Source: Mycolicibacterium sp. S2-37 (GTDB lineage Bacteria > Actinomycetota > Actinomycetes > Mycobacteriales > Mycobacteriaceae). From it: a stretch of 64,000 bases of DNA. Location of the stretch: assembly GCF_017352375.1 (NCBI RefSeq), contig NZ_JAFEVR010000007.1:186001-250000 (forward strand), read 5' to 3'. The notes under the pieces were generated by a model. It was not told the DNA's origin and did not search any database. It was given only the letters and a program-made list of their open reading frames with translations. This document shows, piece after piece, positions 27,157 through 35,738 of the stretch; positions within the stretch are counted from its first letter, which is position 1; each line of letters starts with the position of its first letter. The position numbers and the translations under genes were made by a program.

Positions 27157-28368
27157 TCACTCACCCCTCTCGACCAGCGGTCCGTTCGGCGCGTTGTGCG
27201 GGTTCGGTGTGAACCGCACGTCCGGGATCATCGTGGCCGGATCACGTCCCCATGACTGCTCCAGGGCCCGCAGCATGCCTGAGATCCCGGTACCGCTGAG
27301 GAAGCCGTTGTCGATGGCCGACAGCGTGAGGTCGACCAGCAGCGACACGTTGATGTAGTCGCCACGGACCGCCTTCGGGATGTTCTCGATGCTGAACGGC
27401 ACGGTCAGCATCAGCTTGAGCGCGCCGATCAGATACGGCGAGGCCTTGCCGATCTGCTTGAGCGGCCGCTGCAGGTTCCGCAGGTTGGTGTTCAGGTTGT
27501 CGCTCGACTGCCCCAGATACGTGTCGGTGGCGGCGCTGATCCGACCCACCGCCTGGACGGCGTCGGCGAACAGATCGCGCGTCTCGGCGAAGTGCTCGAT
27601 CAGCGGCGGGAACTCCGTCAGCACCCGGTCGAGGGTGGCGTTGCGATCGGCGACCACGGTCAGCAGCTCGTTGGTCGAGTCGATGGCCCGGGTCAGATCC
27701 TCGCGCTGCTGGTTGAGCTCGTCGGTGAACACGTCGAGCTGGCCCAGGAAGTCGCGGATCTGCTCGGCGCGCCCGGTCAGCAGGTTGTTGACCTCGGTCT
27801 GGATCACCTCGAGGTTCGGGATGCCGCCGCCGCGCAGGATGGTGGCGAGGCTGGCCAGCGTCCGCTCGGTGGTGGGGAACGCCGACGCGTTCTTCAGCGG
27901 GATGGTGTCGCCGCTGCGCAGCAGTTGCGAATCCGGGTCCGGCGGTGCTTCCAGCTCGACGTGCTGGGAGCCCAACAGACTGGTCTGGCCGATCTTGGCC
28001 AGCGCGTTGGCGGGCAGTTTGACGTCGGGCTGAATGTCGAGCCGCAGCGTGGCGACCCAGTTCTTCAGCTCGATCGCCTGCACACTGCCGACGAACACGT
28101 CGGCCACCCGGACCCGGCTGTTGACGTTGAGCGCCAACGTATCCGGCATCTGGACATAGATCGTCATCTTGTCGCCGCCGGAGCCCGGACCACCGGGCAG
28201 CGGGACGTTGGCGATGCCCTTCCACGATCCGCACGAGCTCAGCACGACGGCGGCCACGGCCAGTGCCGTGGTCCGCATGCCGATCTTCGACAACCTGCGG
28301 CCCGGGATCTTCGGCAGCCTCCGGCTGAATGTCACCTTGGCCCCTTGCTCACGCATCCGTCTCATCAC
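27157..28368 (-). CDS. lprK: Mce-family lipoprotein Mce1E (LprK)
   Basis: The lipoprotein member of the Mce1 set, about 403 residues. A basic N-terminus precedes the lipobox VLSSC, then the Mce domain (KMTIYVQMPDTLALNVNSRV, then VADVFVGSVQAIE) and a helical region. Of several nearby start codons, GTG at 28368 gives a 4-nt overlap with mce1D. Residues before the lipobox are long for a signal peptide (about 46), so an internal start near MRTTALAVAAVVL is also possible. Confidence 0.93.
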   Translation of the reverse strand: MMRRMREQGAKVTFSRRLPKIPGRRLSKIGMRTTALAVAAVVLSSCGSWKGIANVPLPGGPGSGGDKMTIYVQMPDTLALNVNSRVRVADVFVGSVQAIELKNWVATLRLDIQPDVKLPANALAKIGQTSLLGSQHVELEAPPDPDSQLLRSGDTIPLKNASAFPTTERTLASLATILRGGGIPNLEVIQTEVNNLLTGRAEQIRDFLGQLDVFTDELNQQREDLTRAIDSTNELLTVVADRNATLDRVLTEFPPLIEHFAETRDLFADAVQAVGRISAATDTYLGQSSDNLNTNLRNLQRPLKQIGKASPYLIGALKLMLTVPFSIENIPKAVRGDYINVSLLVDLTLSAIDNGFLSGTGISGMLRALEQSWGRDPATMIPDVRFTPNPHNAPNGPLVERGE

Positions 28369-29996
28369 CGTCCTGCCTCGGCGGGAAGGGGTGGGCCCGG
28401 CGCCGGAGCGGGTGCGGGACCCGCCGCCGGAGCGGACATCGTCGAACCACCCGGATCACCCGGGATCACTCCGGGCGCGGGCACCGGCGGCGGCCCCGGC
28501 TGCGGATACCACGGCGGCGGCAGCGGCTGGTTCTCGGCGTAGGCGTTGGGCGGCCCGGGCAGCTTGCCGTTGGGCTGCACACCGAATGCCGGCGGTGCCG
28601 CCGGGTTCACCGGGTCGGGGCCGCCGAGCAGCGCGTTCAGTGAGTCGGGGGTCAGCATGTTCGCGGTGAACGGCTGCACGTCGACGCCCTGCATACCGGG
28701 CGCGACGACCCAGCCGGGTTCGTGGTTGCCGTGGGAGAACAGAGTGTCGCGGGAGAAGATGCCCGGCACGGTGGTGTCCTTGTATCCGGGTGGTGGCCGT
28801 AACCGGTCCTCGGAGTAGGCGATCTGCTTGGGCAGCGTCATCGCCGTGCTCACCTGGTTCAGCCCGAACGGCGGGAAGTTGAACTTGATCGCGTCCAGGA
28901 TCGGCGCGAGGTACTGCGCACACAACTCCGCCGATTCCTGGTAGCCCAGTCGGCTGCCCGCCTGGATCGAGCTGCAGATGAACTGCATCGGATTGGCGAA
29001 GTTGGTGATCACCGGCAGGCCCACGATGCCGCCGTTGTTCGGCGAGCTGATGTTGACGACGTTGGCCGCGAGGTTCGGGAACACGTGCAGACCGGTCTCG
29101 AGTCCGTCGAGCGGCTCCGGCTGCAGGATCGCGTTCGTCGTCTCGGCGAGGTTGTTGATGTCGGTCGTCAGCACCTCGCTGTTCTCGTCGAGGAACGCAC
29201 GCGTGGTGGTGAGCAGCCGGTTGAGATCCTGCAGCGCCGTGGCCAGCTCACGGTCGGTGTTGGTGAACGAGTTGGTGAACTGCGCCAAATCGTTGTTCAG
29301 CGCGACGAACTGCTGATCGCTGCGGTGCAGCGCGTTGACGAACAGGGCAAGGCTCTTGACCACACCGAAGAAGTCACCACGACCCTGGTTGAGGGTGGTG
29401 AGCGCCTCCGAGAGGCTGTTGAGCGTGGTGTTGATCTGGGTGCCCTTGCCGGACAGGCCGTCGGCGAAGGATTCGATCACGTCGCCGAACGGACCCTTGG
29501 GCTGCTCGGGGGTGGGGCCGAGATCGGTCAGGATGCGGTTGATCGAGTCGCGCAGCTCGTCGTACTCCACCGGGACCTGGGTGCGGTCCAGACCGATGAC
29601 CGCGTCGTCCTCCATGACCGGCCCACCGGTGTAGGCCGGTGCCAGCTGGATGGTGCGCGACGCGACCAGGCTCGGGTTGAGGATCGAGGCGGTCGCGTTG
29701 GCGGGCACCTTGTACTTGTTCTCGTAGCTGAAGACGACCTTCATCTTGTCGCCGTCGGGTTCGATGCTGTCGATCGAGCCGACCCGCACGCCCATGATCT
29801 GGACCTTGTCACCGGGATACAGCGCGAGCGTGTCGGTGAAGTACGCGGTGACGGTGTTGGTCGTCAGCTTCTTGTAGAGCTGCCAGCCCACGAATGCGGC
29901 CACCAGCGCGAGCACCACGACGAGGCTGCCGATGATGAGCGTCGCGCGGGACATGTTCGGCGACTTCATGTTTCGGATGTTGAAGATGGTCGACAT
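28365..29996 (-). CDS. mce1D: Mce-family lipid-import protein Mce1D
   Basis: A 543-residue protein: membrane anchor at about residues 18-42, Mce domain (TAYFTDTLALYPGDKVQIMG), helical channel region, and a proline-rich C-terminal tail from about residue 470. The family role is as for the other Mce1 subunits. It starts 3 nt after the mce1C stop. Confidence 0.94.
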   Translation of the reverse strand: MSTIFNIRNMKSPNMSRATLIIGSLVVVLALVAAFVGWQLYKKLTTNTVTAYFTDTLALYPGDKVQIMGVRVGSIDSIEPDGDKMKVVFSYENKYKVPANATASILNPSLVASRTIQLAPAYTGGPVMEDDAVIGLDRTQVPVEYDELRDSINRILTDLGPTPEQPKGPFGDVIESFADGLSGKGTQINTTLNSLSEALTTLNQGRGDFFGVVKSLALFVNALHRSDQQFVALNNDLAQFTNSFTNTDRELATALQDLNRLLTTTRAFLDENSEVLTTDINNLAETTNAILQPEPLDGLETGLHVFPNLAANVVNISSPNNGGIVGLPVITNFANPMQFICSSIQAGSRLGYQESAELCAQYLAPILDAIKFNFPPFGLNQVSTAMTLPKQIAYSEDRLRPPPGYKDTTVPGIFSRDTLFSHGNHEPGWVVAPGMQGVDVQPFTANMLTPDSLNALLGGPDPVNPAAPPAFGVQPNGKLPGPPNAYAENQPLPPPWYPQPGPPPVPAPGVIPGDPGGSTMSAPAAGPAPAPAPGPPLPAEAGR

Positions 29997-29999
29997 CGG

Positions 30000-31595
30000 C
30001 TAGTCCCCCGTTGCTTCCTGCGAACCGGGCGGGAGGAACGGCGGGTTGCCCGGCAGCGGCGGCGTGCCGACCGGCGGCAACTGCTGCCCCGGTCCCGGTG
30101 GTGGCGGCGGACCCACCAGGGCCGGCGGCGGCGGCGCCTGCGTCACGTTTCCGCCGGTGGCGGTCGGACCCGGGAACGGTCCCGGGGGTTCGTGCCGGGC
30201 GCCCGGAGGTGCCGGCGGCAGCGGCACCGGAACACCCGGTGCCGACGGTGCGACCTGACCGGGCACACCTGCGCTCGCGATGCCCGGCTGCTCCGCCGGC
30301 GCGTTCGGGTTCGGCGGCGAGGACACCACGTTCGGCGGGCCGTAGTTCGGGCCGTACGGGTTGTCGCCGAAGGGGCCGACAGTCAGATCCGCACACGGCA
30401 GCGGGTTGGCCGGGCTCGGGATCCCGTCCGCGGGCGGGGTGTAGGAGCAGGGGCTGCCCTTGGGCACCGCGGGGCCCGGGAACTCCGGCGTGCCCTCGAG
30501 CGGTGTGGGAGCCTGCGGCGGCGCACCGTTGGGGAAGCGCTGACCGTTCGGATCGGGGAACTGGAACGCGGGCAGGCCGGCGCTGCGCCAGAACTGCTCC
30601 GGGTCCAACCCGCGCTTCTGGAACGCGGCGTCGACGAACGGCTGGATGATCTGGTACGGCAGCAGGTTGACGAGCATGACCTTGAAGTAGGGCCCGGACG
30701 CGACGCCCTCGCCCAGCGCGGCGGTGAACTTGCTCAGCGTGGTCAGCACGTCGGCCAGATCGAACTTGCGCTCGTTGAGGGTTCCGCTGATCACCCGCAG
30801 CTGCTCGAGCACGCGGTTGAGATTCGGGTTGTCGTCGATGAAGCCTTCGACCTGGGTGGAGAAGGCCGACACCCGCTCCAGCAGCATGTCGACTGCGTAG
30901 CTGCGCTCGTTGATCGCGGCCAGCAGGGTCTGGGCATTGACCAGCAGCTGGTTCACCTGCTGGCTGCGGTCGCCGAGGACACCGGCGATCTTGTTGGCGT
31001 TGGCGAGCAGTTGCTTGATCTGCTCGTCGCGCTTGCCGATGGTGTCGGAGAACCGCGCCACGCCGTCGAGGGCGGCGCTCAGGTGCGGATAGGTCTGGTC
31101 GATCGTCTCGGACAGCACGTTCAGCGACTGCTTGACCGACTCGGTGTCCCAGCCCGACGCCGCCTTGGTGACGTCGAAGAACGCGTCGTAGATCTGGTAC
31201 GGCGTGGTGGTCTGGCCGACCGGCAGGACCCCGTTGACCGGAAGCTTCTGCGAACCCCGCGGTTCGATCTCGAGGTTCTTGCGCCCCAGGATGGTGTCGG
31301 TGCGCACGGCGGCCCGGCTGTCGCGGCCGATCTGGGTGCCGCCCAGGGTGTACCCCACGACGACCTTGTCGCCTTCGATCTCGGTGGTCAGCACCTCGCC
31401 GACCTCCACGCCGGCGATCCGCACCTTGTCACCGGGGTTGATACCGCCGGTGTCGGTGAACTGCGCGTAGTACTTCGGCTTCGCGAACAGCATGGGCACG
31501 CTGGCGAAGCTCTGACCCACGCCCACCACGAGCAGCAGGACGACGATGCCCATCAGGCCACCACGGACCCGGTTGGAACCTTCCAGAGTTCTCAT
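30000..31595 (-). CDS. mce1C: Mce-family lipid-import protein Mce1C
   Basis: A 531-residue protein with a membrane anchor at about residues 10-35, a Mce domain (YYAQFTDTGGINPGDKVRIAG), a helical region, and a tail of about 180 residues very rich in Pro and Gly (from about residue 345). The ATG at 31595 was chosen over a GTG at 31607 because it gives the ATGA overlap with mce1B seen elsewhere in this operon. Confidence 0.94.
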   Translation of the reverse strand: MRTLEGSNRVRGGLMGIVVLLLVVGVGQSFASVPMLFAKPKYYAQFTDTGGINPGDKVRIAGVEVGEVLTTEIEGDKVVVGYTLGGTQIGRDSRAAVRTDTILGRKNLEIEPRGSQKLPVNGVLPVGQTTTPYQIYDAFFDVTKAASGWDTESVKQSLNVLSETIDQTYPHLSAALDGVARFSDTIGKRDEQIKQLLANANKIAGVLGDRSQQVNQLLVNAQTLLAAINERSYAVDMLLERVSAFSTQVEGFIDDNPNLNRVLEQLRVISGTLNERKFDLADVLTTLSKFTAALGEGVASGPYFKVMLVNLLPYQIIQPFVDAAFQKRGLDPEQFWRSAGLPAFQFPDPNGQRFPNGAPPQAPTPLEGTPEFPGPAVPKGSPCSYTPPADGIPSPANPLPCADLTVGPFGDNPYGPNYGPPNVVSSPPNPNAPAEQPGIASAGVPGQVAPSAPGVPVPLPPAPPGARHEPPGPFPGPTATGGNVTQAPPPPALVGPPPPPGPGQQLPPVGTPPLPGNPPFLPPGSQEATGD

Positions 31596-32623
31596 TGTGG
31601 CGTGCACCTGCCCGACGGCTGCGAGGTGATCTTCACCGTGCGCACCGGTCCACCGGGCTGCAGCCCGTTCAGTTTGAGCGAGATGTCGCAGGCGTAGAAG
31701 TTGAAGAAGTCACCATAGATTCCGCCGGCCCGGCCGATGATCTTCAGCGCGGTCGGGAAGCGGACCAGCAGGTCGTTGAGCTGGGCCTGCTGGTCGACCA
31801 GCGGCTGCTGGACCGCGTCGAGGTAGCCGATGGTGTCCTGCAGCAGCGGCCGGTTGTCGGCCAGCAGATCCGAGACGGTGCCGGCGGCATCGCTGATGTC
31901 GGCCACCGACGTGGCGATCGGATCGGCCCGGTTCTTCAGGCCGGTGATCAGCTTCTCGAAGTTCACCAGGGTCTCGTCGAACTGCTTCTGATGCTTGACG
32001 GTCGTGTCGAGCACGGTGTTCAGGTTGCGGATGACCTCTCCGATCGCCTGGTCGCGGTCGGCCAGCGCCGAGGTCAGCGACGCCGTCTGGTCGAGGATGT
32101 CGTTGATGGTGCCGCCCTGACCCTGGAAGACCGTGACGATCGACTGGGCGATGTTGTTGACCTTCTCCGGGTCGAGCGCCCGGAACAGGGGGCGGAATCC
32201 GCCGATGAGCGCGTCGAGGTCGAGCGCGGGCTCGGTCCGCTCCACGGGGATCGTGCCGCCGCCGGGCAGACGCCGGTCGCTGTCCCCGCGGGTCAGTTCC
32301 AGGTAGCGGTCGCCGATCAGGTTGAGGTAGCGGATCGAGGCCGTCGTCTCGTCGAACAGCGGCAGCGAGCGGTCGACGCTGAAGTCGACCCGCGCCCGTG
32401 TGCCGTTGTCGATCAGTTCGATCTTGGAGACCTTGCCGACCTCCACACCGGAGGCCCGGACGAACTGGCCGGGACGCAGGCCGCTGGCGTTGGTGAAGAT
32501 CGCCGAGTAACCGGTGGTGCGGTCGAAACGCATCTGACCGAACACCACGACGATGATCGCGGTGAACAGCAGCAGCACCAGGGAGAAGGCGCCGAGCTTG
32601 ATGGCGGTACCGGTGATTTTCAT
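31592..32623 (-). CDS. mce1B: Mce-family lipid-import protein Mce1B
   Basis: A 343-residue protein with a membrane anchor at about residues 8-30, a Mce domain (GYSAIFTNASGLRPGQFVRA) and a helical region with recurring Asp/Gln heptads. It is the shortest of the set and lacks a proline-rich tail. Its ATG overlaps the mce1A stop by 4 nt. Confidence 0.94.
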   Translation of the reverse strand: MKITGTAIKLGAFSLVLLLFTAIIVVVFGQMRFDRTTGYSAIFTNASGLRPGQFVRASGVEVGKVSKIELIDNGTRARVDFSVDRSLPLFDETTASIRYLNLIGDRYLELTRGDSDRRLPGGGTIPVERTEPALDLDALIGGFRPLFRALDPEKVNNIAQSIVTVFQGQGGTINDILDQTASLTSALADRDQAIGEVIRNLNTVLDTTVKHQKQFDETLVNFEKLITGLKNRADPIATSVADISDAAGTVSDLLADNRPLLQDTIGYLDAVQQPLVDQQAQLNDLLVRFPTALKIIGRAGGIYGDFFNFYACDISLKLNGLQPGGPVRTVKITSQPSGRCTPQ

Positions 32624-33840
32624 GGGTTGATCGTGTTCTCCCCGATCTGGCGACCCCACACGTACTCGATGGCGATCGGCTGGCCGAGTTCGAAATGGTT
32701 GTACGGAGCGATCGACGCCCCGGTGTCCGCCACCAGGTACGGCGCCGGCCACAGGTCACGGGTGATCGGTTGCCAACAGCCCGGCTTGCCCTCGGGGCCG
32801 CCCCTGGCGTTCACCCGCGGCAGGTTGTCCGGGTACACGTACGGGTTACCGGCGCCGAGGATCTGGGAGTGTGTGCGCAGCGAGTAGCCGTTGCCGCCCA
32901 GCGACGCCGAGATCTTCGGCTCGACGTCGTGGTAGTTGCGGATCATGCAGAACAGGGCCGGGCTGTACTCGTCGAGCAGGGCCGACGTGGGAACCAGATC
33001 GGCGGTGCCGCGGACCAGATACGGTCCGCCGCGCTCGAACACCTCACCGCCGGTGTTGCCGAAACCGACGGCGGCCATCAGCGCCTGGTCGAGGTTGCCG
33101 CGCTGTTCGTTGAGGGTCTGCGCGGTGGTGACGGCGTTCTCCAGGCCGTCGAACAGGTCCGGAGCGGCGTTGCTGTACACCTCGCCCAGGTCGGCGAGCA
33201 GCTGGGTGTCGCGGCGGATCTGCGGCATCTGCGGGTTGAGGTCGGCCAGGATCGCATTGGCGTCGATCAGCGACTCACCGAAGCGGTCGCCGAGCCCGTC
33301 GAGCGCCTGAGCGGCCGCGGTCAGCGTCTGGTTCAGTTTGACCGGGTCGACCTTCTCCGAAATCGAGACGACCGTCTCGAACAGCGTGTTGAACTCGGTC
33401 GTCACCTTCGTCACGTCGATCACGTCGTCGCTGCTGATGCGCTGCGGCGACGGGTTCGGCGGCGACGAGAAGGACACGTACTTGTTGCCGAACACGGTGG
33501 TCGCCGAGATGTCGGCGATCACGTTCGCCGGGATGAGCCTGACGTACTCGGGGTCGACCTCGAGTTTGATCAGCGCGTTCGGCTCGTTGCCGACGCTGCT
33601 CGCGCTCACCTCTTCGACCCGGCCGATCTCCACGCCGTTGAAAGTGACCTTGGTGCCGGGGTCGAGGTTGAGGCCGGCGCGGGCCGACTTCAGGGTCAGT
33701 GTCTCGGTGGGTGTGAAGTCCCCCCGGAACTGGAACCACACCAGCGTCGCCACCACTGCGGCGATCAGCAGCAGAACGATCGCTGAGATCTTCAGCGGCG
33801 GTGTACGCGGATTGTTGATCGGGGCTTGAGGCGCGGTCAT
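32620..33840 (-). CDS. mce1A: Mce-family lipid-import protein Mce1A
   Basis: A 406-residue protein with an anchor at about residues 17-40, a Mce domain (TLTLKSARAGLNLDPGTKV, then FNGVEIGRVEEV) and a helical region. The C-terminal domain holds cysteines near CMIRNYHDVEPKISASLGG and GKPGCWQPITRD. This is the founding 'mammalian cell entry' protein, now seen as a subunit of a fatty/mycolic acid importer. It begins 2 nt after yrbE1B. Confidence 0.95.
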   Translation of the reverse strand: MTAPQAPINNPRTPPLKISAIVLLLIAAVVATLVWFQFRGDFTPTETLTLKSARAGLNLDPGTKVTFNGVEIGRVEEVSASSVGNEPNALIKLEVDPEYVRLIPANVIADISATTVFGNKYVSFSSPPNPSPQRISSDDVIDVTKVTTEFNTLFETVVSISEKVDPVKLNQTLTAAAQALDGLGDRFGESLIDANAILADLNPQMPQIRRDTQLLADLGEVYSNAAPDLFDGLENAVTTAQTLNEQRGNLDQALMAAVGFGNTGGEVFERGGPYLVRGTADLVPTSALLDEYSPALFCMIRNYHDVEPKISASLGGNGYSLRTHSQILGAGNPYVYPDNLPRVNARGGPEGKPGCWQPITRDLWPAPYLVADTGASIAPYNHFELGQPIAIEYVWGRQIGENTINP

Positions 33841-33842
33841 GG

Positions 33843-34730
33843 CTACACCGTCAGGTTGAAGTTCGGGTCGGTGCCGTACAGCGCCAACGAGGCCAACAGG
33901 ACCACCAGCACGATTGCGATCAGCGAGGCACGCATCGACCGGCCGACGGCTTCGCCGACGCCGACGGGACCGCCGCTGGCGTAGTAGCCGTAGTAACAGT
34001 GGTTCAGCATGACGATGATCGAGATGATGATCGCCTGGACGAACGACCAGGCGACGTCGTCAGGTCGCAGGAACGTTCGGAAGTAGTGCTCGTAGGTGCC
34101 GGTCGACTGTCCGTAGAACAGCGTGGTGGTGACCTGGGCGGACAGGAAGCTCATGATGATCGCCATCGCGTAGAGCGGGATGATCACGATGAAGCCGGCC
34201 ATGATGCGCGTCGAGACCAGGTAGGAGATCGACTTGATGCCCATCACCTCGAGGGCGTCGATCTCCTCGCTGATCCGCATGGCGCCGAGTTCGGCGGTGG
34301 CGCCGGCTCCGACGGTGGCGGCCAGGGCCTGACCCGAGACCACCGGCGCGGCGATGCGAACGTTGACCAGTGCGGCGAAGAAGCCCGTGAAGGCCTCGAC
34401 GCCGATGTTGCCCAGGGAGGCGAAACCCTGGATGGCGATCAGCGAGCCACCCGAGAGGGTGACGAATCCGACGATCGCGACGGTGCCGCCGATGACGGCC
34501 ATCGCGCCGGTGCCCATGCCGATCTCGGCGATCAGGCGAAGGACTTCCTTGCGGTAGAAGCGCAGGGCGTGGCCGATCGAGCCGACCGCGGTGACGACGA
34601 ACCAGGCGACGTGCCCGACGCTGTCCAGCCCGCGCGACGGTGCGGCGGCGAACTTCTCCGCGCGCGCATAACCGCGGGGGAAGCGCTGGCGCAGAACGGT
34701 ACCGGTGTTCGTTCCAGATTTGACCGCCAC
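33843..34730 (-). CDS. yrbE1B: YrbE-family permease YrbE1B
   Basis: A 295-residue MlaE-type ABC permease subunit with about five or six membrane segments. The conserved loop GAMRISEEIDALEVMGIKSI is the coupling-helix region that contacts the Mce ATPase, which is encoded elsewhere. It is expected to pair with YrbE1A in the inner membrane. The GTG at 34730 has GGGGAG upstream and follows the yrbE1A stop directly; a longer start at 34757 is less likely. Confidence 0.94.
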   Translation of the reverse strand: MAVKSGTNTGTVLRQRFPRGYARAEKFAAAPSRGLDSVGHVAWFVVTAVGSIGHALRFYRKEVLRLIAEIGMGTGAMAVIGGTVAIVGFVTLSGGSLIAIQGFASLGNIGVEAFTGFFAALVNVRIAAPVVSGQALAATVGAGATAELGAMRISEEIDALEVMGIKSISYLVSTRIMAGFIVIIPLYAMAIIMSFLSAQVTTTLFYGQSTGTYEHYFRTFLRPDDVAWSFVQAIIISIIVMLNHCYYGYYASGGPVGVGEAVGRSMRASLIAIVLVVLLASLALYGTDPNFNLTV

Positions 34731-34731
34731 G

Positions 34732-35532
34732 TCAGCTCCCCGTTCCGAACCTGACACCGATCGTCGTCAGCACGACGTTGACCGCGAACAGCGCGACGAC
34801 GCACAGCACCAGGGTCTCGTTCACGCCCGTGCCCACACCCTTTGCGCCGCCGCCGACCGTGAGCCCGCGGTAGCAGCCGACCAGACCGGCGATGAGGCCG
34901 AAGGAGGTGGCCTTGATGACCGAGATCAACACCTCGGGCAGGCCGGTCACCAGCGTCAGCGTCGACACATAGGCACCGGCGGAGACGTTCTGGATGTACA
35001 CGCCGAAGATGAAGCCACCGACCAGACCGATCGTGATGACCGCTCCGTTGAGCAGCAAGGCCACGAAGGTGGAGGCGAGGACGCGGGGCACCACGAGCCG
35101 CTGGATCGGATCGATGCCGAGCACCTCGAGCGCGTCGATCTCCTCGCGGATGGTGCGGGCGCCGAGGTCCGCGCAGATGGCCGTGGAGCCGGCGCCGGCG
35201 ACGACGAGCACGGTGACCAGCGGTCCCAGCTGCGTCACCGCGCCGAGGGCCGCGCCCGCGCCGGAGACGTCGGCCGCACCGAACTCGGCCAGCAGGATGT
35301 TCAGCGTGAAGATGATGAGGACGGTCAGCGGCACCGAGACCGCGACCGTCGGGAGGAACGAGACCCGGAACAGGAACCAGGACTGGAGGATGAACTCGCG
35401 CCACTGGAACGGCGGGTGGAACAGCGCCTTCCCGGTCAGCACGCACATCCGGACGAAACCGCCGACCGCCTCCAGGGCAGGCCTGGTCTGATCGCGCACG
35501 TAGCCGGTGAGACCCCCGTTCGAGGCCGTCAC
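34732..35532 (-). CDS. yrbE1A: YrbE-family permease YrbE1A
   Basis: A 266-residue MlaE-type permease subunit. The coupling-helix loop is GARTIREEIDALEVLGIDPI. It forms the inner-membrane heterodimer with YrbE1B for the Mce1 transporter. The GTG at 35532 is preceded by GGGAG. A 7-bp-arm inverted repeat lies 10 bp upstream of the start. Confidence 0.94.
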   Translation of the reverse strand: MTASNGGLTGYVRDQTRPALEAVGGFVRMCVLTGKALFHPPFQWREFILQSWFLFRVSFLPTVAVSVPLTVLIIFTLNILLAEFGAADVSGAGAALGAVTQLGPLVTVLVVAGAGSTAICADLGARTIREEIDALEVLGIDPIQRLVVPRVLASTFVALLLNGAVITIGLVGGFIFGVYIQNVSAGAYVSTLTLVTGLPEVLISVIKATSFGLIAGLVGCYRGLTVGGGAKGVGTGVNETLVLCVVALFAVNVVLTTIGVRFGTGS

Positions 35533-35738
35533 CGACGTGCTCCCATGACCGAACCGTCATGGCGCAACGGCAATAGCTGTCGCACGCCCACTCCTTGCCC
35601 CGGCCCACTGTTGGTGACGTCTGTCTCCCTACTCGCTAGTAGTAAGTGAGACCACAGGACTGTACCCGATGGCAGAACGGCCGTGCGCCGCATCGGGCGG
35701 ATTGGCCGACGAACCGTTACCAGGGGTTTCGCCATCCG
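35533..35738. other. 206-bp fadD5-yrbE1A intergenic region
   Basis: The only sizeable gap in the mce1 operon. It holds an inverted repeat near yrbE1A and may carry an internal promoter for yrbE1A. I found no open reading frame and no convincing -35/-10 pair. Confidence 0.5.
35543..35562 (-). repeat. Perfect inverted repeat upstream of yrbE1A
   Basis: CCATGAC, six bases, GTCATGG. The stem-loop ends 10 bp before the yrbE1A GTG and abuts its ribosome binding site. It could be a regulator site or an RNA hairpin that modulates translation. Confidence 0.6.

Noticed and set aside
29085..31697. An 870-residue open frame on the plus strand opposite mce1C and mce1D
   Set aside because: High-GC coding sequence often leaves the antisense frame open. 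The translation is low-complexity, rich in Arg/Val/Gly/Asp, with no domain, while the minus-strand Mce genes are unmistakable.
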